The notes: generated by a model from the letters alone, not told the origin. Shown: positions 15,160 to 24,633, numbered from the stretch's first letter. The stretch: 53,280 bases of DNA from Desulfobacteraceae bacterium (GCA_021372055.1 JAJFVB010000039.1:1-53280), one strand, 5' to 3'. Numbers and translations are program-made.

Positions 15160-16281
15160 TTACCTCTTTCCACCTCTTTGCCGGCCGCTGCATATAAAAT
15201 ACTTTCCCGGCAACTGGGCGACAAGTCCTTGAAGCTCAAGTTCGAGAAGCAATGCGGCTGCGCGCTGAACGGAGATTTTCGCTTCATGCGCCAATTGATC
15301 GATATGTTTAGGATCCTGATCCAAAAACCGGATCAGTCCCATTCCCTCGGAGCAGAGGCCGCCGTGTTCCACAGTGGAGGCACCTTCCTCGCGCTGCCCC
15401 GCGCAAAGAACCCCCGTCCTGATGAGCGGGCGAATCTCCGCCAGGACATCTTCGACGTCTTCAACCAGTTTCGCTCCCTGCTTCAGGAGCCGGTTCACGC
15501 CCGCGCTGCGGCAGCCCTGAGCCATTCCGGGCACCGCGAACACCTCCCGGCCCTGTTCGAGCGCGAGACGGGCGGTAATAAGAGAGCCGCTCTTCTCCGC
15601 GGCCTCGACCACGAGCACCCCGAGCGACAATCCGCTGATTATCCTGTTGCGCGCCGGGAAATGCCCCGGCAAGGGGGGAGTGCCCAGAGGAAATTCCGTC
15701 AAGAGCGCTCCGGACCCGGCAATTTCCCGCCCGAGGTCCTCATTGACCGAAGGATAGCCGACATCAAGCCCGCACCCCAGGACGGCCAGAGTCCTGCCGC
15801 CCGCCCTTATCGCGCCCCGGTGCGCCGCGCTGTCGATGCCCAGGGCGAACCCGCTGACCACGGTAACCCCGCTTAGCACCAGATCAGAACATAGTCTCGA
15901 TGTAAAAAGCAAGCCGGCCGGAGATGCCGACCGGGAACCCACAACGGCAATCGATACCAGATCGCGCGGTTCGATCCGCCCGGTCGAAAAAAGGACGGCC
16001 GGAGGATCGGGGATCTCGGAAAGGTTTGACGGATAATCCTCATCGCCCAGGCAGATGATTTGAATTCTGCGGTCCGCCAGGTTTTTCAATTCCAACTCGG
16101 GATCTCGGCAAAACCGTCCCGAAGACAGGGCCCGGAGAGGTTCTTCCCGGCTTTCCATCGCTTCGCACAGCGCATTGGCCCCCGCTGCGAGAATGTTTTC
16201 GGGAGATCCGAAGACCTGGAGCAGCCGGAGAAGGGACTTGTTTCCAAGACCCGGAACGAGCTTGAGCTTCAGCCAGGAGAT
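15160..16281 (-). CDS. dprA: DNA processing protein DprA (non-canonical start)
   Basis: DprA binds single-stranded DNA and loads RecA during transformation and recombination. The Rossmann-like core shows VVGSRSASPAG, GIDSAAHRGA, LGCGLDVGYP and LPGHFPARNRIISGLS. The last ~60 residues form a winged helix. The first ATG is at 16158, but the frame upstream clearly continues the family's N-terminal SAM-like domain (ISWLKLKLVPGLGNKSLL, then FGSPENILAAG). Between the upstream stop near 16412 and 16158 there is no ATG, GTG or TTG in frame. I place the start at the ATC at 16281-16279, which has ggagg eight bases upstream. A CTG at 16272 is an alternative, and a sequence error is also possible. Confidence 0.85.
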   Translation of the reverse strand: MSWLKLKLVPGLGNKSLLRLLQVFGSPENILAAGANALCEAMESREEPLRALSSGRFCRDPELELKNLADRRIQIICLGDEDYPSNLSEIPDPPAVLFSTGRIEPRDLVSIAVVGSRSASPAGLLFTSRLCSDLVLSGVTVVSGFALGIDSAAHRGAIRAGGRTLAVLGCGLDVGYPSVNEDLGREIAGSGALLTEFPLGTPPLPGHFPARNRIISGLSLGVLVVEAAEKSGSLITARLALEQGREVFAVPGMAQGCRSAGVNRLLKQGAKLVEDVEDVLAEIRPLIRTGVLCAGQREEGASTVEHGGLCSEGMGLIRFLDQDPKHIDQLAHEAKISVQRAAALLLELELQGLVAQLPGKYFICSGRQRGGKR

Positions 16282-16388
16282 TCGGTTATCCTCCGAATGC
16301 GGAAGACCGGAAGTGTTCTTGCCTGCGTTGCCTATCGCCCGCCCCCCCGTTCGTCTGATCTTCGTATCGCGCGTACCGATTGAAACCG

Positions 16389-16439
16389 TTACTATATGCG
16401 GATGCCGTATTTGTCAAATAATCACATTGCGTATACAAT
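16389..16439. promoter_or_regulatory. Divergent promoters for dprA-topA and the U32 gene
   Basis: Plus strand: TTGTCA (16411-16416), 17 bp, TACAAT (16434-16439), reading to the U32 gene. Minus strand: TTGACA (16412-16417) with TAGTAA 17 bp away (16389-16394), or TATAGT at 15 bp, reading to dprA. The two -35 boxes overlap almost completely, so the two directions should compete for polymerase. Confidence 0.6.
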
Positions 16440-16479
16440 GGTCGTACCAAAAATCGTATCCCATGAGAGATTTTAGCAC

Positions 16480-17760
16480 ATGAATCAACCCCGGCCCCGC
16501 ATTCCGCTCTCCAAACCCGAACTGCTCTCGCCCGGCGGCAGCCTGGAAAAACTCAGGATAGCATTTCTTTACGGCGCCGACGCCGTTTACACCTCCGGAA
16601 AGGATTTCGGCCTGAGGGGCTTCGCGCACAACCTCGATTCCGAGGAACTTGCCGCAGCCGTCTATATAGCACACAGGCTGGGCCGGAAAGTCTACATCAC
16701 GGTAAATATTTTCGCCCGCGAACGGGATTTTAAGGAGTTGCCCACCTACCTCGAGTATCTCCAGGAGATCGGCGCAGACGCTCTGATTGTCTCCGATCCC
16801 GGCGTGCTGCTCACCGCGAGGCGCTACGCTCCGGGCCTGGACGTCCACCTGAGCACTCAGGCGAATACGACGAACTCGGCCGGCGTCCTGTTCTGGGAAC
16901 AGCAGGGGATCAGCCGCGTAAACCTGGCCCGCGAACTGAGTTTTGACGAAATTTCGGAAATCGCCGTGAAATCCCGAATCGAGCTTGAGGTCTTCGTGCA
17001 CGGGGCGATGTGCATGTCCTATTCCGGCCGGTGCCTCATGAGCGCCTTTCTGAACAACAGGAGCGCAAACGGAGGCTTCTGCACCCAACCCTGCAGGTGG
17101 TCCTACAGCCTTGTGGAGGAAAAGCGGCCGGGACAGTTCTTTCCGGTGGAGGAGGACGGCCGCGGAACCTACATTTTCAACTCCCGGGACCTGTGCCTGA
17201 TCGAAGAACTCGGCAGGCTTGCCTCGCTCGGCGTGGCATCCTTCAAAATCGAGGGCCGGATGAAAGGCGCGCTCTACCTCGCGAGCGTTACGCGGGCCTA
17301 CCGCCGGGGAGTCGACCGGGCCGCCCGATCTGCGGAAGCATTCGAGGTTGAACAGTCATGGCTGGACGACCTGCAGAGGGTGAGCCATCGTCCCTACACG
17401 AAAGGGTCTCTTTTCCCCCGCTCGGGCGAGGCCGATATCGCATCCCAGACCTCATACGTTCAGACCCACACGCTTGCCGGGCTGGTACGCCCCTGCGCAG
17501 CGCGGAACGGGGAAGGGAAAATCTGCATGGAGACGAGGTCCCGGCTCATTCGAGGCCGGCTTATCGAATTTCTCCATCCCGACGGCACATCCCGGTTCCA
17601 CAGGCTCGAATCCTTTGAGGACATGAACGGAAACTCGATTTCTGAAGCCCATCCGAACAGGCTCATCCGGTTTGCGGTCGATTTCCCGGTTTTTCCGTTT
17701 CAAGTCGCGAGAATGGAAAAAGATCACTTTCTTCAGAGCATCTTCGAAGGACTTTCTTGA
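16480..17760 (+). CDS. U32 peptidase-family protein (TrhP/RlhA-like)
   Basis: This 426-aa protein has a TIM-barrel-like N-terminal half (KPELLSPGGSLEKLRIAFLY, YGADAVYTSG) and the U32 signature EVFVHGAMCMSYSGRC...GGFCTQPCR with four clustered cysteines. It then has GRMKGALYLASV and a small C-terminal domain. Members of this family in Escherichia coli (TrhP, RlhA) hydroxylate tRNA or 23S rRNA pyrimidines using prephenate, while others act on collagen. The bacterial housekeeping context favours the RNA-modification role. Cysteines near the signature may hold an Fe-S cluster. It has its own promoter (divergent with dprA). Confidence 0.8.
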   Translation: MNQPRPRIPLSKPELLSPGGSLEKLRIAFLYGADAVYTSGKDFGLRGFAHNLDSEELAAAVYIAHRLGRKVYITVNIFARERDFKELPTYLEYLQEIGADALIVSDPGVLLTARRYAPGLDVHLSTQANTTNSAGVLFWEQQGISRVNLARELSFDEISEIAVKSRIELEVFVHGAMCMSYSGRCLMSAFLNNRSANGGFCTQPCRWSYSLVEEKRPGQFFPVEEDGRGTYIFNSRDLCLIEELGRLASLGVASFKIEGRMKGALYLASVTRAYRRGVDRAARSAEAFEVEQSWLDDLQRVSHRPYTKGSLFPRSGEADIASQTSYVQTHTLAGLVRPCAARNGEGKICMETRSRLIRGRLIEFLHPDGTSRFHRLESFEDMNGNSISEAHPNRLIRFAVDFPVFPFQVARMEKDHFLQSIFEGLS

Positions 17761-17811
17761 ACTCTGCAGGGCATCGGTATAAAAGAATATACCGGCTTTT
17801 TGAGTGATTCC

Positions 17812-18522
17812 ATGCAACCGGAGGGAACTTTGCCCAGAAAGGCCAATCCCCAATCGCAGTGCAGCGTAAAGGAGTGTCCCTTTCTTGAAGAGATGACTCA
17901 TTTGCGCGAGCAGTGCCGAAAGCTCGAAGAACTCTCCTACGTGGACGGTCTGACCGGACTCTACAATTTTCGCTATATGCAGCGCTCCCTCGAAATGGAA
18001 ATGGAGCGGACCCGCCGGACCAAAACCCCGACCAGCCTGATCATGATCGACCTCGATCATTTCAAGAAGATCAATACCGAGCACGGGCACGAATCGGGAA
18101 ACATCGCGCTCACCTGGGTGGCCAAGATCATTCGGGACAGCGTCCGGATAATGGATATCCCATGCAGGTACGGCGGCGAGGAATTCGCGCTGATCCTGCC
18201 GTCCACATCCCTTTCCCAGGCGGTACGGATCGCGGAACGGTTGCGGGAAACGCTCGCGGCCAATCCGGCGAGCCTGATTAAAAAGACGGTTGCGCTTACC
18301 GCGAGCTTTGGCGTGGCGGTGTACGGGTATACCGACAATCTGACCGTGAGCGAATTTCTGAACAGGGCCGACCGCTTCCTGTTCCAGGCCAAATCCCTCG
18401 GCCGTAATCGCGTGTGCGCGGAGGAACCGGTTGCCGTGGTAGCGGCCGACGAAGTCTCTCCCGAGGAGAAAGCGGTTCTGTTCGGCCCGGTCGAAGACGA
18501 GAGCGAAGAACCTTCCACATGA
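17812..18522 (+). CDS. Diguanylate cyclase (GGDEF domain)
   Basis: This ~236-aa protein makes cyclic di-GMP from two GTP. After a short N-terminus with a CSVKECPFLEE cysteine pair and a coiled-coil-like linker, the GGDEF domain starts at DGLTGLYNFRYMQ. The active-site loop reads GGEEF and an inhibitory I-site, RIMD, lies five residues before it, so product feedback is likely. DLDHFKKIN is the conserved nucleotide-binding strand. No sensor domain or membrane segment is seen. The frame opens at a TTG (17800). The ATG at 17812 is my choice, though neither has a clear SD. The acidic C-terminal tail is unusual but short. Confidence 0.88.
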   Translation: MQPEGTLPRKANPQSQCSVKECPFLEEMTHLREQCRKLEELSYVDGLTGLYNFRYMQRSLEMEMERTRRTKTPTSLIMIDLDHFKKINTEHGHESGNIALTWVAKIIRDSVRIMDIPCRYGGEEFALILPSTSLSQAVRIAERLRETLAANPASLIKKTVALTASFGVAVYGYTDNLTVSEFLNRADRFLFQAKSLGRNRVCAEEPVAVVAADEVSPEEKAVLFGPVEDESEEPST

Positions 18523-18741
18523 GAGGTCCGGAAGCAGGAGGGTCCGCCCAACCCGCGCCGACCGCGCTGTTTCGAAGGTCTTTTCTCGTTGCCCCACCTT
18601 CCCTTTTCCGCCCTGTCAGGCTTTCAGCGTTTTCCGTTGCATAATCCCCGGATGTCAGTTACGCTTTAGAGTTGCAGGAAACAAGGCGGGCGAAGGTTTC
18701 CCCGTTTGCGGAAGAAATATCGAATTGGTGCGGGACAGCGG

Positions 18742-19602
18742 ATGGAAGAACAGTGGACCGTTCTCAAGGTCCTTCAATGGACCGCGCAATATTTTGCGTC
18801 CAAAGGCCTAAGCGGCTCGCGCGCCGACGCGGAGGTGCTTCTGGCGCACGTTCTCGGCGTGGAGCGCATTCAGCTCTATTTGAATCACGATAAGCCTCTC
18901 GCTCCCGAAGAACTGGCCCTCTACAGGCAACTGATCCGCCGCCGGACCTCGTTTGAACCCGTGCAATACATCGTCGGCAGGCAGGAATTCTGGTCCCTGC
19001 CTTTCGAGGTCACGCCCGATGTGCTCATCCCGCGCCCGGAGACCGAAGTCCTCGTCGAGCGCGCGCTCGAACTGATCGGGTCCCGTCCCGCACTGGTGCT
19101 CGATCTGGGCACCGGGTCCGGTGCTATCGCGGTCGCGCTGGCGCACGAGAGGTCCGAAGTCCGGGTGCTCGCGACCGACCTTTCCTATCCAGCCCTCGCC
19201 ATGGCAAAGAGGAACGCCCGGCGCAACGGCGTTGCGGACCGGATCTCCTTTGCCCTTTCGGATCTGTTCGACGCCCTTGCGGACCGTCCGCTGTTCGATG
19301 TCATCGCTTCGAATCCGCCCTATATTTCCGAAGCCGACTTTCCCGGACTGGCCCCGGAAATCACCCGGCACGAACCGCATTGCGCCCTCCGCGCCGGCTT
19401 GCAGGGACTCGACATAGTAAGGAGCATCATCGCGCAATTCCGATCGCGCCTCAAACCCGGCGGCTCGCTGCTCATGGAAATCGGGCAGGGCCAGGCGGAT
19501 ATTCTCGAAAAGGAACTTGCCCCGGATTTTCCGGGCGCATTTGATTTCATGGAAGACTATTCAGGCATTCGACGTGTCCTTCACGTCACCGTTTCGAGGT
19601 AG
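18742..19602 (+). CDS. prmC: Release factor glutamine methyltransferase PrmC (HemK)
   Basis: This 286-aa SAM-dependent methyltransferase modifies the GGQ glutamine of peptide chain release factors. The N-terminal helical domain ([14 protein letters not shown]) is followed by a Rossmann fold with [15 protein letters not shown] (SAM-binding loop) and the catalytic NPPY in [12 protein letters not shown], which binds the glutamine side chain. The start at 18742 ([11 protein letters not shown]) fits the family better than the 18706 ATG. It is followed by murA after 2 bp, and prmC-murA is a recurrent pair. The usual partner prfA is not adjacent here: a diguanylate cyclase precedes it. Confidence 0.93.
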   Translation: MEEQWTVLKVLQWTAQYFASKGLSGSRADAEVLLAHVLGVERIQLYLNHDKPLAPEELALYRQLIRRRTSFEPVQYIVGRQEFWSLPFEVTPDVLIPRPETEVLVERALELIGSRPALVLDLGTGSGAIAVALAHERSEVRVLATDLSYPALAMAKRNARRNGVADRISFALSDLFDALADRPLFDVIASNPPYISEADFPGLAPEITRHEPHCALRAGLQGLDIVRSIIAQFRSRLKPGGSLLMEIGQGQADILEKELAPDFPGAFDFMEDYSGIRRVLHVTVSR

Positions 19603-19604
19603 CA

Positions 19605-20855
19605 ATGGATAAGCTTGTAATCGAAGGCGGGGTCCCCCTGGAGGGGGAAATCCGGATCAGCGGGGCCAAGAACTGCGCCCTGCCCCTCATGGCGGCAACT
19701 CTCATCGCGGGCGGCGTGCACACGTTCCGCAACGCGCCGCAACTCCGGGACATCAGGACCATGAGAAACCTGCTCGGAAACATGGGGGCGAAGTCCGAGC
19801 ACGACGGGCTTCTCCGGATAGACTCCTCGGACATCCACAACCTGGAAGCCCCGTACGAACTGGTCAAAACCATGCGCGCCTCGGTCCTGGTTCTCGGACC
19901 CATGCTGGCGCGCCATCACCGCGCGCGCGTGTCCCTTCCCGGCGGATGCGCCATCGGGGCGCGTCCCATCAATCTGCACCTCAAGGGGTTGGAGCAGATG
20001 GGCGCGGAGATACGCCTCGATCACGGCTACGTCCTGGCGCGGGCCGGACGGCTGCGGGGCGCCACGATCAGTTTCGACCAGGTAACCGTGACGGGCACGG
20101 AAAATCTCATGATGGCCGCCTGCCTCGCAGACGGCGTCACGGTTATGAAGAACGCGGCGTGCGAACCCGAAGTAACGGCCCTGGCCGAGTACCTCAAGAG
20201 CATGGGCGCGGACATCGAGGGCGCGGGTACGCCGAAGATCACGGTCAGGGGCGTAAAAGAGCTGCATCCTTCCGAATGCACCGTCATCCCCGACAGGATC
20301 GAAGCCGGCACCTACATGGTCGCCGCGGGTATCACCGGAGGGAGGCTAAGGCTTACGGGCTGCAATGTCTGCCACGTCGAGGCCGTAATCCAGAAGCTCA
20401 CGGAAGCCGGGCTGTGCATAAAAGCCGATGCGGATGCAATCGAAGTGGCCGGCCAGGGCGAGATCCGAAGCGTCAACATCAAGACGCAGCCCTTCCCCGC
20501 ATTCCCGACGGACATGCAGGCTCAATTCATGGCCCTGATGACGCTGGGCGGCGGCGTGAGCCTTATCACGGAACAGATTTTCGAAAACAGGTTCATGCAC
20601 GTTTTGGAGCTGCAGCGGATGGGGGCCGACATATCCCTTGAAGCGCGGACAGCCGTTGTGCGCGGCGTAAAGAAGCTCTCCGGCGCGCCCGTCATGGCGA
20701 CGGATCTCAGGGCTTCGGCCTCGCTCGTTCTCGGAGCCCTCGCAGCCGAAGGAACAACCGAAATCGCCCGGATCTACCACCTCGACCGCGGCTATGAGGC
20801 GATCGAGCAAAAGCTTTCCGCGGTCGGCGCGAAGATCATGCGGGTGAGGGAGTGA
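19605..20855 (+). CDS. murA: UDP-N-acetylglucosamine 1-carboxyvinyltransferase MurA
   Basis: This 416-aa cytosolic enzyme transfers enolpyruvate from PEP to UDP-GlcNAc, the first committed step of peptidoglycan synthesis. The EPSP-synthase fold begins MDKLVIEGG with the Lys22-Asn23 pair (GAKN). The active-site loop is [11 protein letters not shown] with Cys115, the fosfomycin target, so the enzyme should be fosfomycin-sensitive in type. The length is normal. It lies 2 bp after prmC, and its last codons overlap the small frame that follows. Confidence 0.96.
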   Translation: MDKLVIEGGVPLEGEIRISGAKNCALPLMAATLIAGGVHTFRNAPQLRDIRTMRNLLGNMGAKSEHDGLLRIDSSDIHNLEAPYELVKTMRASVLVLGPMLARHHRARVSLPGGCAIGARPINLHLKGLEQMGAEIRLDHGYVLARAGRLRGATISFDQVTVTGTENLMMAACLADGVTVMKNAACEPEVTALAEYLKSMGADIEGAGTPKITVRGVKELHPSECTVIPDRIEAGTYMVAAGITGGRLRLTGCNVCHVEAVIQKLTEAGLCIKADADAIEVAGQGEIRSVNIKTQPFPAFPTDMQAQFMALMTLGGGVSLITEQIFENRFMHVLELQRMGADISLEARTAVVRGVKKLSGAPVMATDLRASASLVLGALAAEGTTEIARIYHLDRGYEAIEQKLSAVGAKIMRVRE

Positions 20856-21043
20856 TCTTCCGTTTCCTGCCGCAATCGCGGCGGGCAAAGCACTCCTTGC
20901 TCCCCGACGCGGCTCGTCCCGGCGTCCCGGTGACGGTTCACGCGGCGGTCGGCATGGGAATTCACCTGACGGGCCGTCACGAGATCATGTCTCCGCTCCT
21001 GATGGCGACCGTGTACGAAAAAGTGCGGAAGGAGGAGTCATGA
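20852..21043 (+). CDS. Small uncharacterised ORF between murA and the cyclophilin-like gene
   Basis: A 63-codon frame begins at a GTG that overlaps the murA stop (gtga) and ends in an atga overlap with the next gene, which has its SD (ggagg) inside this frame. This perfect coupling on both sides argues for translation. The last 35 residues ([18 protein letters not shown]) look like a real protein segment, while the first 25 are basic and featureless. I do not recognise it. It may be a small standalone protein or the remaining end of a larger gene. Confidence 0.4.
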   Translation: MIFRFLPQSRRAKHSLLPDAARPGVPVTVHAAVGMGIHLTGRHEIMSPLLMATVYEKVRKEES

Positions 21044-21417
21044 GCAGCCGAATCAGAATCCGTTCGGGCGGAGTCGTCCTGGAAGCCGAGCTGAGCGACA
21101 CGCCGACCGGGAACGCCATCCGTGACGCACTGCCCCTCACTGCCGGAGCAAATACCTGGGGAGATGAAATCTACTTCGCCGTTCCGGTCTCTCGGGGGCT
21201 CGACTCGACGGCGGCGGAAACCGTCGATGTGGGCGATATCGGGTACTGGCCCACGGGACGGGCTTTCTGCATCTTCTTCGGTCCGACCCCGATGAGCCGG
21301 GGCGATGAGATCCGCCCCGCCAGCGCGGTAAATATCGTCGGCAAGGTCCTCGGAGACGCCCGCGCCCTAAGATCGGTGCGAAATGGCGACCTTATGGAGT
21401 TGGAGGTTATCTCCTGA
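21040..21417 (+). CDS. Cyclophilin-like fold protein (TM1367 type)
   Basis: This 125-aa protein matches the small cyclophilin-like family typified by Thermotoga TM1367. It has NTWGDEIYFAVPV, VDVGDIGYWPTGRAFC, FFGPTPMS and RPASAVNIVGKV in order, covering the whole beta-barrel. Family members have the cyclophilin fold but no proven prolyl isomerase activity, and their role is unknown. The start at 21040 has a strong SD (ggaagga). It is coupled to the small ORF upstream by an atga overlap. Confidence 0.8.
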   Translation: MSSRIRIRSGGVVLEAELSDTPTGNAIRDALPLTAGANTWGDEIYFAVPVSRGLDSTAAETVDVGDIGYWPTGRAFCIFFGPTPMSRGDEIRPASAVNIVGKVLGDARALRSVRNGDLMELEVIS

Positions 21418-21467
21418 CGTGTTATTCTTATACTCGATCCGGACTTCAATACCATCGGGAGGTTAAA

Positions 21468-21704
21468 ATGCCGATTTACGAGTATGAATGCTGCAACTGC
21501 TCCGAGCAGTTCGAAAGACTTGTTTTCAGAAGCGACGAAGCCGTCTGCTGTCCGAAGTGCGAATCCGCCGACGTTCAGAAGCGGATGTCCGTGTGCGGTT
21601 TCAAGAGCGGCGGCGACAAGGGCGCCGCGAGCAGCCGGGTGGGCAGCACCGCGGCATCGGGCTGTTCGGGCTGCGCGGGCGGCAGCTGCAGCACCTGTCA
21701 CTGA
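21468..21704 (+). CDS. FmdB-type zinc-ribbon protein
   Basis: This 78-aa protein has the conserved start MPIYEYECCNCSEQFE and a second pair CCPKCES, forming the FmdB/CxxC_CxxC_SSSS zinc ribbon. The tail is rich in Ser and Gly and ends in a cysteine cluster (SGCSGCAGGSCSTCH), as in many members, which could bind metal. The family is widespread and called 'regulatory', but the function is not established. Its SD is gggagg. A second member lies at 29530-29808. Confidence 0.85.
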   Translation: MPIYEYECCNCSEQFERLVFRSDEAVCCPKCESADVQKRMSVCGFKSGGDKGAASSRVGSTAASGCSGCAGGSCSTCH

Positions 21705-21721
21705 GCGCGAAGAGGCGTAAA

Positions 21722-22675
21722 GTGACCGAACAGCGCATACGCATCGGAACCCGCGGGAGCATGCTGGCCCTGCGGCAGAGCGGGATGATCAAAGCTGCCC
21801 TGGAAAAGCTCTGGCCCGGTTTGGCGGTCGAGCTCGAGATCATCAGGACCACCGGCGACAAGATCACCGACGTCCCGCTGGCACAGGTCGGCGGCAAGGG
21901 ACTGTTTGTCAAGGAAATCGAAGACGCCCTGCTGGACGGATCGGTGGACCTGGCCATACACAGCATGAAGGACGTCCCCGCCGAATTGCCCGAGGGGCTG
22001 GAAATTGCCGCGGTCCCGTTGCGCGAAGACCCGCGCGACGTCCTCATCATGAATGGACCGAAAGAAATCCGCGATCTCCCAAAGGGTGCCGTGGTCGGCA
22101 CAAGCAGCCTGCGCCGAAGCGCGCAGATGCTGACCCTGCGACCCGACCTCGAGATCCGGACTCTGCGCGGCAATCTCGACACCCGTATAAGAAAGCTCCA
22201 TGAAGGCCGGTACCACGCCATCATCCTCGCAGCCGCCGGGCTGAAAAGAATGGGCTGGGAGGACCGGATCACCGCCTACCTTGATCCGGTCGATTTCATC
22301 CCCGCAATAGGTCAGGGTGCGCTTGGCATCGAAGCGCGGAGCGAAGACGAACGCATTGCGCGGCTTCTCGCGCCCCTGAACCATTCCGAAAGCGGGATAG
22401 CTATTCGCGCCGAGCGAAGCCTCCTGAAGGAGCTTGAGGGCGGGTGCCAGGTGCCCATAGGCGGGCATGCCCGCATTCTGGGAGATCGCATTCAACTCTG
22501 CGGCCTCGTGGCTTCCTTGGACGGCAGGGAGGTTTTCCGCGTAATACGGGAAACGGCCGCCGAGGAGGCCGTAAAACTCGGGAAAGATGTCGCCGCCGAA
22601 CTTCTGGCCGCGGGCGCCCGCAAGATCCTGGACGAAGTCTACGGGCTCGACGTCAAGACCGATAAGCAGACCTGA
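21722..22675 (+). CDS. hemC: Hydroxymethylbilane synthase (porphobilinogen deaminase)
   Basis: This 317-aa enzyme polymerises four porphobilinogens into hydroxymethylbilane. It begins TEQRIRIGTRGSMLALRQS and has HSMKDVP, GTSSLRR, LRGNLDTR and AIGQGALGIE. The cofactor-binding cysteine is in LEGGCQVPIGG. The start is a GTG at 21722 with an agagg SD. A longer open frame from 21488 runs through the FmdB gene in another frame and is not used. It is followed by the cobA/hemD fusion, forming a uroporphyrinogen III and siroheme/corrinoid branch operon. Confidence 0.95.
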   Translation: MTEQRIRIGTRGSMLALRQSGMIKAALEKLWPGLAVELEIIRTTGDKITDVPLAQVGGKGLFVKEIEDALLDGSVDLAIHSMKDVPAELPEGLEIAAVPLREDPRDVLIMNGPKEIRDLPKGAVVGTSSLRRSAQMLTLRPDLEIRTLRGNLDTRIRKLHEGRYHAIILAAAGLKRMGWEDRITAYLDPVDFIPAIGQGALGIEARSEDERIARLLAPLNHSESGIAIRAERSLLKELEGGCQVPIGGHARILGDRIQLCGLVASLDGREVFRVIRETAAEEAVKLGKDVAAELLAAGARKILDEVYGLDVKTDKQT

Positions 22676-22763
22676 AGCACTGTGCGGAAACTTCCGCGCG
22701 TCCGAACAATCGTCGATTCAAGTTAGCGCAGTCCAAGACAAACTCCTCAGCCGAGAGCATGAA

Positions 22764-24293
22764 GTGAAAAAAGGCAAAGTTTACCTTGTGGGAGCCGGCC
22801 CCGGGGACCCCGGTCTTCTGACCATCCGCGGCAAGGATGTTCTTGAGAAGGCGGAAGTCGTCATATTCGACTACCTGGCCAACGAGGAATTCCTGAAGTA
22901 CGCCCCGGCCGGCGCGGAACGCATCTACGTCGGCAAGAAGGGCGGGGACCACACCCTCAGTCAGGACGGAATCAACGCGCTTCTGGTCGAAAAGGGACGG
23001 AACAACATCGTCGTCCGGCTCAAGGGAGGCGATCCCTTCGTCTTCGGACGCGGGGGCGAAGAGGCGCAGGTGCTGGTCCGGGAAGGCATCGCCTTTGAGG
23101 TCGTACCGGGGATCTCCGCTGCGGTCGCCGTTCCGGCTTACGCCGGAATCCCGCTCTCGCACCGGGACTTCACGGCAAGCATAGCCTTCGTCACGGGGCA
23201 CGAACGGGCCGACAAGGATGGAGGGGAGACCAAAATCGCATGGGATAAGCTCTCGACAGGGGCCGGGACGCTCGTTTTTTTCATGGGGGTCAAGAACCTG
23301 CCCGAAATCTGCAGGAACCTCATCGCAAACGGAAGGCCCTCCGATACGCCCGTGGCCCTCATCCGCTGGGGGACCACCCCCAGGCAGCAGACCGTCGCCG
23401 GAACTCTATCCGATATCGTGGAGAAAGTTGAAAAAGCCGGGCTGAAGCCTCCCGCGATGATCGTCGTCGGCGAGGTGGTGAAGTGCCGGGACGAGCTCAA
23501 CTGGTTTGAGCGTCGGCCTCTTTTCGGACGAAATATTGTCATAACGCGCGCACGGGAGCAGGCGAGCGATTTTCGGGCTGCTCTGGAAGAACTGGGCGCA
23601 AACTGCATCGAGTTTCCGACCATCGCCATTGCCCCGCCCCCTTCGTGGGGTCCTCTCGACGAAGCCGTTCAAAGGATCGCGAGCTACGACTGGGTGATTT
23701 TCACCAGCGTGAACGGCGTCCACTGCTTCATGGACCGGCTTCTGGCGGCGGGGAAGGATACCAGGGAACTGAAGGGAGTTCGGCTCGGGGCCATCGGGCC
23801 GAAGACGGCGGAAGCCCTTGAAACGCTTAAGCTGCGACCCGACCTCGTGCCCTCGGAGTACCGAGCCGAAGCCATTCTGGATGCTCTCAGCGGGGAGGAA
23901 TTGCGCGGAAAGCGCTTTCTTCTGCCCCGCGCCATGGTCGCAAGGGAAATTTTGCCTGAAAAACTTCAGGAATGGGGCGCGCAGGTGGACGTCGTCCCGG
24001 CCTATCAGACGGTCCTGCCGGAGGCGGAGGCGCCGGGCATGGCGAAGCTTTTTCGCGAGGATGCCGTCGACTGCCTGACCTTTACCTCGTCTTCCACGGT
24101 TTCCAATTTCTTTGAACTACTGGGCAAGGAAGACATCCTTGAGCACCTGAACCGCACGGCGGTTGCCTGTATTGGACCGATAACCGCGGATACCGCGAAA
24201 AAATTCGGCCTCAAGACATCCATCATGCCATCCGTCTACACTATACGGGGACTGATCGACAGCATTCTGACCCACTTCGTCAAAACGGAATGA
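22764..24293 (+). CDS. cobA/hemD: Fused uroporphyrinogen-III C-methyltransferase / uroporphyrinogen-III synthase
   Basis: This is a 509-aa bifunctional protein. Residues 1-250 are SUMT (CobA/CysG-A): VYLVGAGPGDPGLLTI, RLKGGDPFVFGRGGEEA, VPGISAAVAVPAYAGIP and VTGHE, which make precorrin-2. Residues about 255-505 are HemD (NIVITRAREQASDFRAAL, VIFTSVNGV, TFTSSSTVSNF), which cyclises hydroxymethylbilane from the preceding gene. Such fusions are common in Clostridia and Desulfobacterota. The preferred start is the GTG at 22764. The frame is open upstream, but the preceding residues do not belong to the family. With hemC it supplies precorrin-2 for siroheme and cobamides, and cobO lies 5 kb away. 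Confidence 0.93.
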   Translation: MKKGKVYLVGAGPGDPGLLTIRGKDVLEKAEVVIFDYLANEEFLKYAPAGAERIYVGKKGGDHTLSQDGINALLVEKGRNNIVVRLKGGDPFVFGRGGEEAQVLVREGIAFEVVPGISAAVAVPAYAGIPLSHRDFTASIAFVTGHERADKDGGETKIAWDKLSTGAGTLVFFMGVKNLPEICRNLIANGRPSDTPVALIRWGTTPRQQTVAGTLSDIVEKVEKAGLKPPAMIVVGEVVKCRDELNWFERRPLFGRNIVITRAREQASDFRAALEELGANCIEFPTIAIAPPPSWGPLDEAVQRIASYDWVIFTSVNGVHCFMDRLLAAGKDTRELKGVRLGAIGPKTAEALETLKLRPDLVPSEYRAEAILDALSGEELRGKRFLLPRAMVAREILPEKLQEWGAQVDVVPAYQTVLPEAEAPGMAKLFREDAVDCLTFTSSSTVSNFFELLGKEDILEHLNRTAVACIGPITADTAKKFGLKTSIMPSVYTIRGLIDSILTHFVKTE

Positions 24294-24396
24294 CGCAGGG
24301 GGAGCGACGCGCATCTTTCCGCCCGCCCCTGTTCCGATCGCATCGCGAGCTTTCCGGCACCGCATGCCGGGATTCGCGGCCGTATCTTGTCTCCGC

Positions 24397-24633
24397 TCAG
24401 CTGCGCTGCTTCCGAAAGGTTTGCTCCTCGTGCATTTCGAAGCTGCCGTCGTCCTTACGCACGATCAGCATATCGCGACCGTTGCGGTCGGTAACCCGGA
24501 TGGCGCCCATCCACGGTTCGGACTCATGCGAGTGTATCTCCTTCGTCGCCTTCATCCTGGACCGGAAGAACCAATACCCCGCGCCGAGCGCAACCAGGAG
24601 CGCGGCCGGGCCGATATAGAACAAGACTTCCAT
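24397..24633 (-). CDS. Small membrane-anchored protein, unknown function
   Basis: This 78-aa protein starts with one transmembrane helix (VLFYIGPAALLVALGAGYWFF), then a basic stop (RSRMKATK) and a soluble polar tail with RVTDRNGRDMLIVRKDDGS, predicted to form a small beta structure in the cytoplasm. The start has a very good SD (gaggagg, four bases away), which makes the gene credible. I do not recognise a family. It stands alone on the minus strand between cobA/hemD (convergent) and the M20 peptidase gene. Confidence 0.7.
   Translation of the reverse strand: MEVLFYIGPAALLVALGAGYWFFRSRMKATKEIHSHESEPWMGAIRVTDRNGRDMLIVRKDDGSFEMHEEQTFRKQRS

Noticed and set aside
12780..15197. 805-codon open frame on the plus strand opposite topA
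   Set aside because: It mirrors topA exactly, as happens in GC-rich DNA, has no SD and no recognisable domain, while topA is unmistakable.
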